7,237 nt of DNA from Victivallales bacterium. Its GTDB lineage: Bacteria; Verrucomicrobiota; Lentisphaeria; Oligosphaerales; Lenti-02. The DNA is taken from assembly GCA_018648945.1 (NCBI GenBank), contig JABGQJ010000392.1:1-7237 (forward strand), read 5' to 3'. This document shows positions 5,320 to 7,237 of this stretch, one piece after another. The notes below the pieces were generated by a model, which saw only the letters and a program-made list of their open reading frames with translations, did not search any database and was not told the origin of the DNA. Position 1 is the stretch's first letter. Each line of letters starts with the position of its first letter. Position numbers and translations under genes: made by a program.

Positions 5320-6891
5320 CTAGGTCAACGAGAGGGTGAAAATGACTTGCGGTTGCACGGCTTGGGCGATCTTGGCGACTGCTTCGGTGGGAAGCGGCAG
5401 GTTGGTGCGCAGGATGGCGATGGAGTTGGCTTCGCTGGGATCGCGCAGGGAGCGGATTTCCTCGATGTTGATCCCCAGGTCGGCGCAGGCCCCGGTTAGC
5501 TGCACCAGCACTCCGGGTCGGTCTTTGTAGACCACGACGAGGCTGTTTCCCTTGGCTTCCAGGTAGAGTTTGTCGAAGTCGTTGATCCGGGAGACGACCA
5601 GGTTGTTCTCGGCCAGGGTGCCGCGGACGCTGACCCGGCGGATCTCCTCGCCGCCACAGGCGAGATCGACGGTCATGGAGCTGCCGTAGGCCTTGGCGTC
5701 GTCCGTGTCTCGAATCTCCACCTCGATGCCACGGGCCTCCAGGTGGGCCTCGGCTTCTTCGGGATCCTGGTGGACATCAAAGTCGCGGGAGAGGGCCGCG
5801 CACATGGGGGGCAGGAACCACTTCGCGTAGTCGCGCAACTCGCCGTAGAAGCTGCACTTCAGCTGCTCGACCGGGTTCTCATCGCCCAGATAGCGCCTTG
5901 CGACGGTGGCGATGTAGTAGGCCAGGCGCTGGTAACGTTCGTCGAGCTGGTCCGGCACGCCCTTGTTCACCACGTACTTGGTCACGCCCTGCTCGGCGTA
6001 TTCGAGAAGCTGCTCCGCCGCTCGTTTGGCGGCGTTGAAGTTGGCTTCCTCGGTATTGGCACCCAGATGGGGTAGCATCACGTCGGCGATGTCCGCCACG
6101 CTCTTCTCGCCGGCTTCGTCTGCGGCATAGACATCGTTGCAGAACAGGAGTCCCTTTTCCGCGCGAACGGCCCGCAGGTCGTCCTCGTTGATGATGCCCG
6201 CGCGAGCGCAATTGATGATCATCGCGCCCTCTTTCATCGTGCCGAGAAGCGTGCGGTTGACCATCCCCTTCGTCTCGTCGTTCTCCGGCACGTGCAGGCT
6301 GACGATGTCTGCTTCGGCGAACAGCTGAGCGAGGGAAACCAGCTTGACGCCAGCGTCAGCGGCCCTCTCGCGGGAAATGATCGGGTCATAGCCAAGGAGG
6401 TCCATCCCGAAGCCCTGGGAGCGTTTGGCCACCAGTTGCCCGATGTTGCCCAGCCCGACGATGCCCAGCGTCTTGCCCGCCAGTTCGCGGCCCATCAGCT
6501 TCTTCTTCTCCCAGAGCCCCTGTCGCAGCGTTGTGTCGCCTTCGACGACGCGGCGGTAGGCGGCGAGGGCGAGCGCGAAGACTTCCTCGGCCACGCCATT
6601 GGAGTTGGCCCCCGGCGTATTCATCACATCCACGCCCTTGCGGCGGGCGTGACGGGTGTCGATCGTGTTGTATCCGGCTCCGGCGCGGATCACCACCGCC
6701 AGTTTGGGCAGGGCGTCAATGACCTGTTCGGTCACCTTGTCGCTGCGGACAATCAGGGCTTCGGTGTCGGGGTGCTGGGCGATCAGCTCAGAGAGCGATG
6801 TGTCCGAGTCCTGAATCACGGAGTAGCCCTTGCTCTCCAGGATGTCTTTGGCTACGGGATTCAGTTTGGTCGGGATCAGCACGTTCTTCAT
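5320..6891 (-). CDS. serA: D-3-phosphoglycerate dehydrogenase with C-terminal ACT domain
   Basis: This NAD-dependent enzyme oxidises 3-phosphoglycerate to 3-phosphohydroxypyruvate, the entry to serine synthesis. It has 523 residues, the size of long-form SerA. The split substrate domain covers about 1-100 and 285-310. The Rossmann domain has GLGNIG (146-151) and Asp169 at the end of the second strand, indicating NAD preference. Arg230 (NCARAG) and His275 (LPHLGANT) fit the catalytic Arg and His. The usual catalytic Glu lies in a DVFxxEP motif; here the stretch reads DVYAADEAG (from 253), so Asp258 or Glu259 must serve and the following Pro is missing. An intervening regulatory domain (about 315-440) precedes an ACT domain (about 449-523, VVVYKDRPGVLVQLTG), normally the serine feedback site. 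The frame is open upstream to 7002, but the Met at 6891 is chosen because GGAGG lies 5 nt before it and homology begins there. A related 2-hydroxyacid dehydrogenase remains possible. Confidence 0.88.
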   Translation of the reverse strand: MKNVLIPTKLNPVAKDILESKGYSVIQDSDTSLSELIAQHPDTEALIVRSDKVTEQVIDALPKLAVVIRAGAGYNTIDTRHARRKGVDVMNTPGANSNGVAEEVFALALAAYRRVVEGDTTLRQGLWEKKKLMGRELAGKTLGIVGLGNIGQLVAKRSQGFGMDLLGYDPIISRERAADAGVKLVSLAQLFAEADIVSLHVPENDETKGMVNRTLLGTMKEGAMIINCARAGIINEDDLRAVRAEKGLLFCNDVYAADEAGEKSVADIADVMLPHLGANTEEANFNAAKRAAEQLLEYAEQGVTKYVVNKGVPDQLDERYQRLAYYIATVARRYLGDENPVEQLKCSFYGELRDYAKWFLPPMCAALSRDFDVHQDPEEAEAHLEARGIEVEIRDTDDAKAYGSSMTVDLACGGEEIRRVSVRGTLAENNLVVSRINDFDKLYLEAKGNSLVVVYKDRPGVLVQLTGACADLGINIEEIRSLRDPSEANSIAILRTNLPLPTEAVAKIAQAVQPQVIFTLSLT

Positions 6892-6896
6892 GATTG

Positions 6897-6901
6897 CCTC
6901 C
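6897..6901 (-). promoter_or_regulatory. Shine-Dalgarno that sets the serA start
   Basis: GGAGG on the minus strand lies 5 nt before the ATG at 6891, whose product begins MKNVLIPTKLNP as SerA proteins do. The longer in-frame Met at 7002 coincides with the -35 element, and the 37 extra residues look unlike protein sequence. Confidence 0.85.
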
Positions 6902-6957
6902 GGAAGTTGCATGCCACCCGGCGGTCTCCTTCCAGGGGCCATGGTTGGCCAACGGAG

Positions 6958-6990
6958 ATCGCGTGGCACGGGTACTATGGCCCACGCGAT
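6958..6990. promoter_or_regulatory. Inverted repeat over the serA -10 element, candidate operator
   Basis: ATCGCGTGG (6958-6966) and CCACGCGAT (6982-6990) are perfect 9-bp inverted arms separated by 15 bp. The centre (6974) coincides with the edge of the predicted -10 hexamer, and the left arm covers the predicted start site. A dimeric repressor bound here would block RNA polymerase. The regulator cannot be named. A hairpin in RNA is less likely because the upstream arm precedes the predicted start. Confidence 0.55.
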
Positions 6991-7002
6991 TCGATACTTC
7001 AA
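6974..7002 (-). promoter_or_regulatory. Candidate sigma70-like promoter of serA
   Basis: On the minus strand, TTGAAG (6997-7002) and CATAGT (6974-6979) are separated by 17 nt, and each matches the consensus at four of six positions. The predicted start near 6967 gives an untranslated leader of about 75 nt. The overlapping inverted repeat adds weight to this location. Confidence 0.5.
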
Positions 7003-7096
7003 TATCCATTGGCTGTTTCCCGCGCCGAATTGGGTCGTCCACGGTCACTTGTGGCCGGCGAGATCCGAGTGGGTCGCTGGCGAGAGCCGGAATGTC

Positions 7097-7125
7097 TTGA
7101 CTTCGCCGTTTCTTCACATTATTCT
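7097..7125 (+). promoter_or_regulatory. Candidate sigma70-like promoter of the pilin-like gene
   Basis: TTGACT (7097-7102, five of six) is followed after 17 nt by TATTCT (7120-7125, four of six). The local sequence is AT-richer than its surroundings. The predicted start near 7132 gives about 74 nt before the ATG at 7206. Confidence 0.5.
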
Positions 7126-7205
7126 CGGTATATCGGGTCCGCATCCAGACCGATTCTGGCTCGTCGACTGTTCGCCGCGGACACGCAATCTCAAGGAGTG
7201 GCACT

Positions 7206-7237
7206 ATGACCGGTCGCAGACGTTTCACCCTCATCGA
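7206..7237 (+). CDS. N-terminus of a type IV pilin-like/pseudopilin protein, 3' end outside window
   Basis: Only ten full codons are visible, reading MTGRRRFTLI; the next codon begins GA, so it is Asp or Glu. A short basic leader followed by FTLI and an acidic residue at mature position 5 is the class III signal cleaved by prepilin peptidase, usually written G-FTLIE. Here Arg occupies the position before Phe that is normally Gly, a variant often seen in the large pseudopilin-like families of Planctomycetes, Lentisphaerae and relatives. AAGGAG (7193-7198) lies 7 nt upstream of the ATG and a promoter candidate lies further up. The hydrophobic helix that should follow is beyond the window, so the call rests on a very short stretch. 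If correct, the product is a membrane-anchored or secreted pilin-fold protein. Confidence 0.65.
   Translation, partial: MTGRRRFTLI

Larger units (their letters stand above)
6892..7205. other. Divergent intergenic region between serA and the pilin-like gene
   Basis: This 314-bp gap holds the serA promoter and its inverted repeat on the left and the promoter of the right-hand gene at 7097-7125. The serA leader contains a 10-bp palindrome, GTTGGCCAAC (6944-6953). Between 7003 and 7096 I see only a weak CCAC-8-GTGG inverted repeat (7039-7054). No RNA gene and no convincing small ORF were found. Confidence 0.7.

Noticed and set aside
6892..7002. 37-residue N-terminal extension of SerA
   Set aside because: The extension covers the -10/-35 elements and untranslated leader, has unlikely composition, and a GGAGG site lies right before the Met at 6891.
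6292..7209. 305-codon plus-strand open frame antisense to serA and its promoter
   Set aside because: Low-complexity shadow translation with no recognisable domain, overlapping the conserved SerA coding region and promoter.

Overview
The window is GC-rich bacterial DNA with dense coding and ordinary Shine-Dalgarno sites. A GH92 glycosidase, a CxxCxxCC-family protein, 9-nt intergenic tandem repeats and a start resembling a type IV pilin-like protein (MTGRRRFTLI) suggest an environmental lineage of the Planctomycetes/Lentisphaerae/Verrucomicrobia or Hydrogenedentes type. That placement is an inference from gene flavour and no marker gene is present.

Layout. Bases 1-2438 (+): the 3' nine-tenths or so of a GH92 alpha-mannosidase gene, cut by the window edge, followed 2 bp later by a small cysteine-cluster protein gene. 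Bases 2426-2511: a convergent junction with two kinds of short repeat, one of which encodes the tail and stop codon of the opposing gene. Bases 2490-3161 (-): an unrecognised six-helix membrane protein. Bases 3272-3311: a strong terminator for ilvB. Bases 3335-5068 (-): ilvB, acetolactate synthase large subunit. Bases 5098-5306 (-): a complete-looking attenuation leader for ilvB. Bases 5320-6891 (-): a SerA-type D-3-phosphoglycerate dehydrogenase with a C-terminal ACT domain. Bases 6892-7205: divergent promoter region. Bases 7206-7237 (+): first codons of a prepilin-like gene that runs off the window.

The most interesting part is the 251-bp gap between serA and ilvB. Reading the minus strand in order, it holds a sigma70-like promoter (TTGCAC-17-TATAGT), a Shine-Dalgarno, and a 23-codon GTG-start leader ORF with four consecutive valine codons (GTG GTC GTT GTA) followed by leucine. 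A 13-nt segment follows that can pair with the 5' arm of a 12-bp GC-rich hairpin ending in six U residues. The hairpin sits just upstream of the ilvB ribosome binding site, so every ilvB transcript starting further up must pass through it. This is the layout of ribosome-mediated attenuation by branched-chain aminoacyl-tRNA. No other terminator is visible after serA, so the same hairpin probably also ends serA transcripts.

The two biosynthetic genes (serine entry and branched-chain amino acid entry) thus lie head to tail under separate promoters joined by one conditional terminator. The serA promoter carries a perfect 9-bp inverted repeat straddling its -10 element, a candidate operator. The glycosidase and membrane-protein genes have no visible link to amino acid synthesis.
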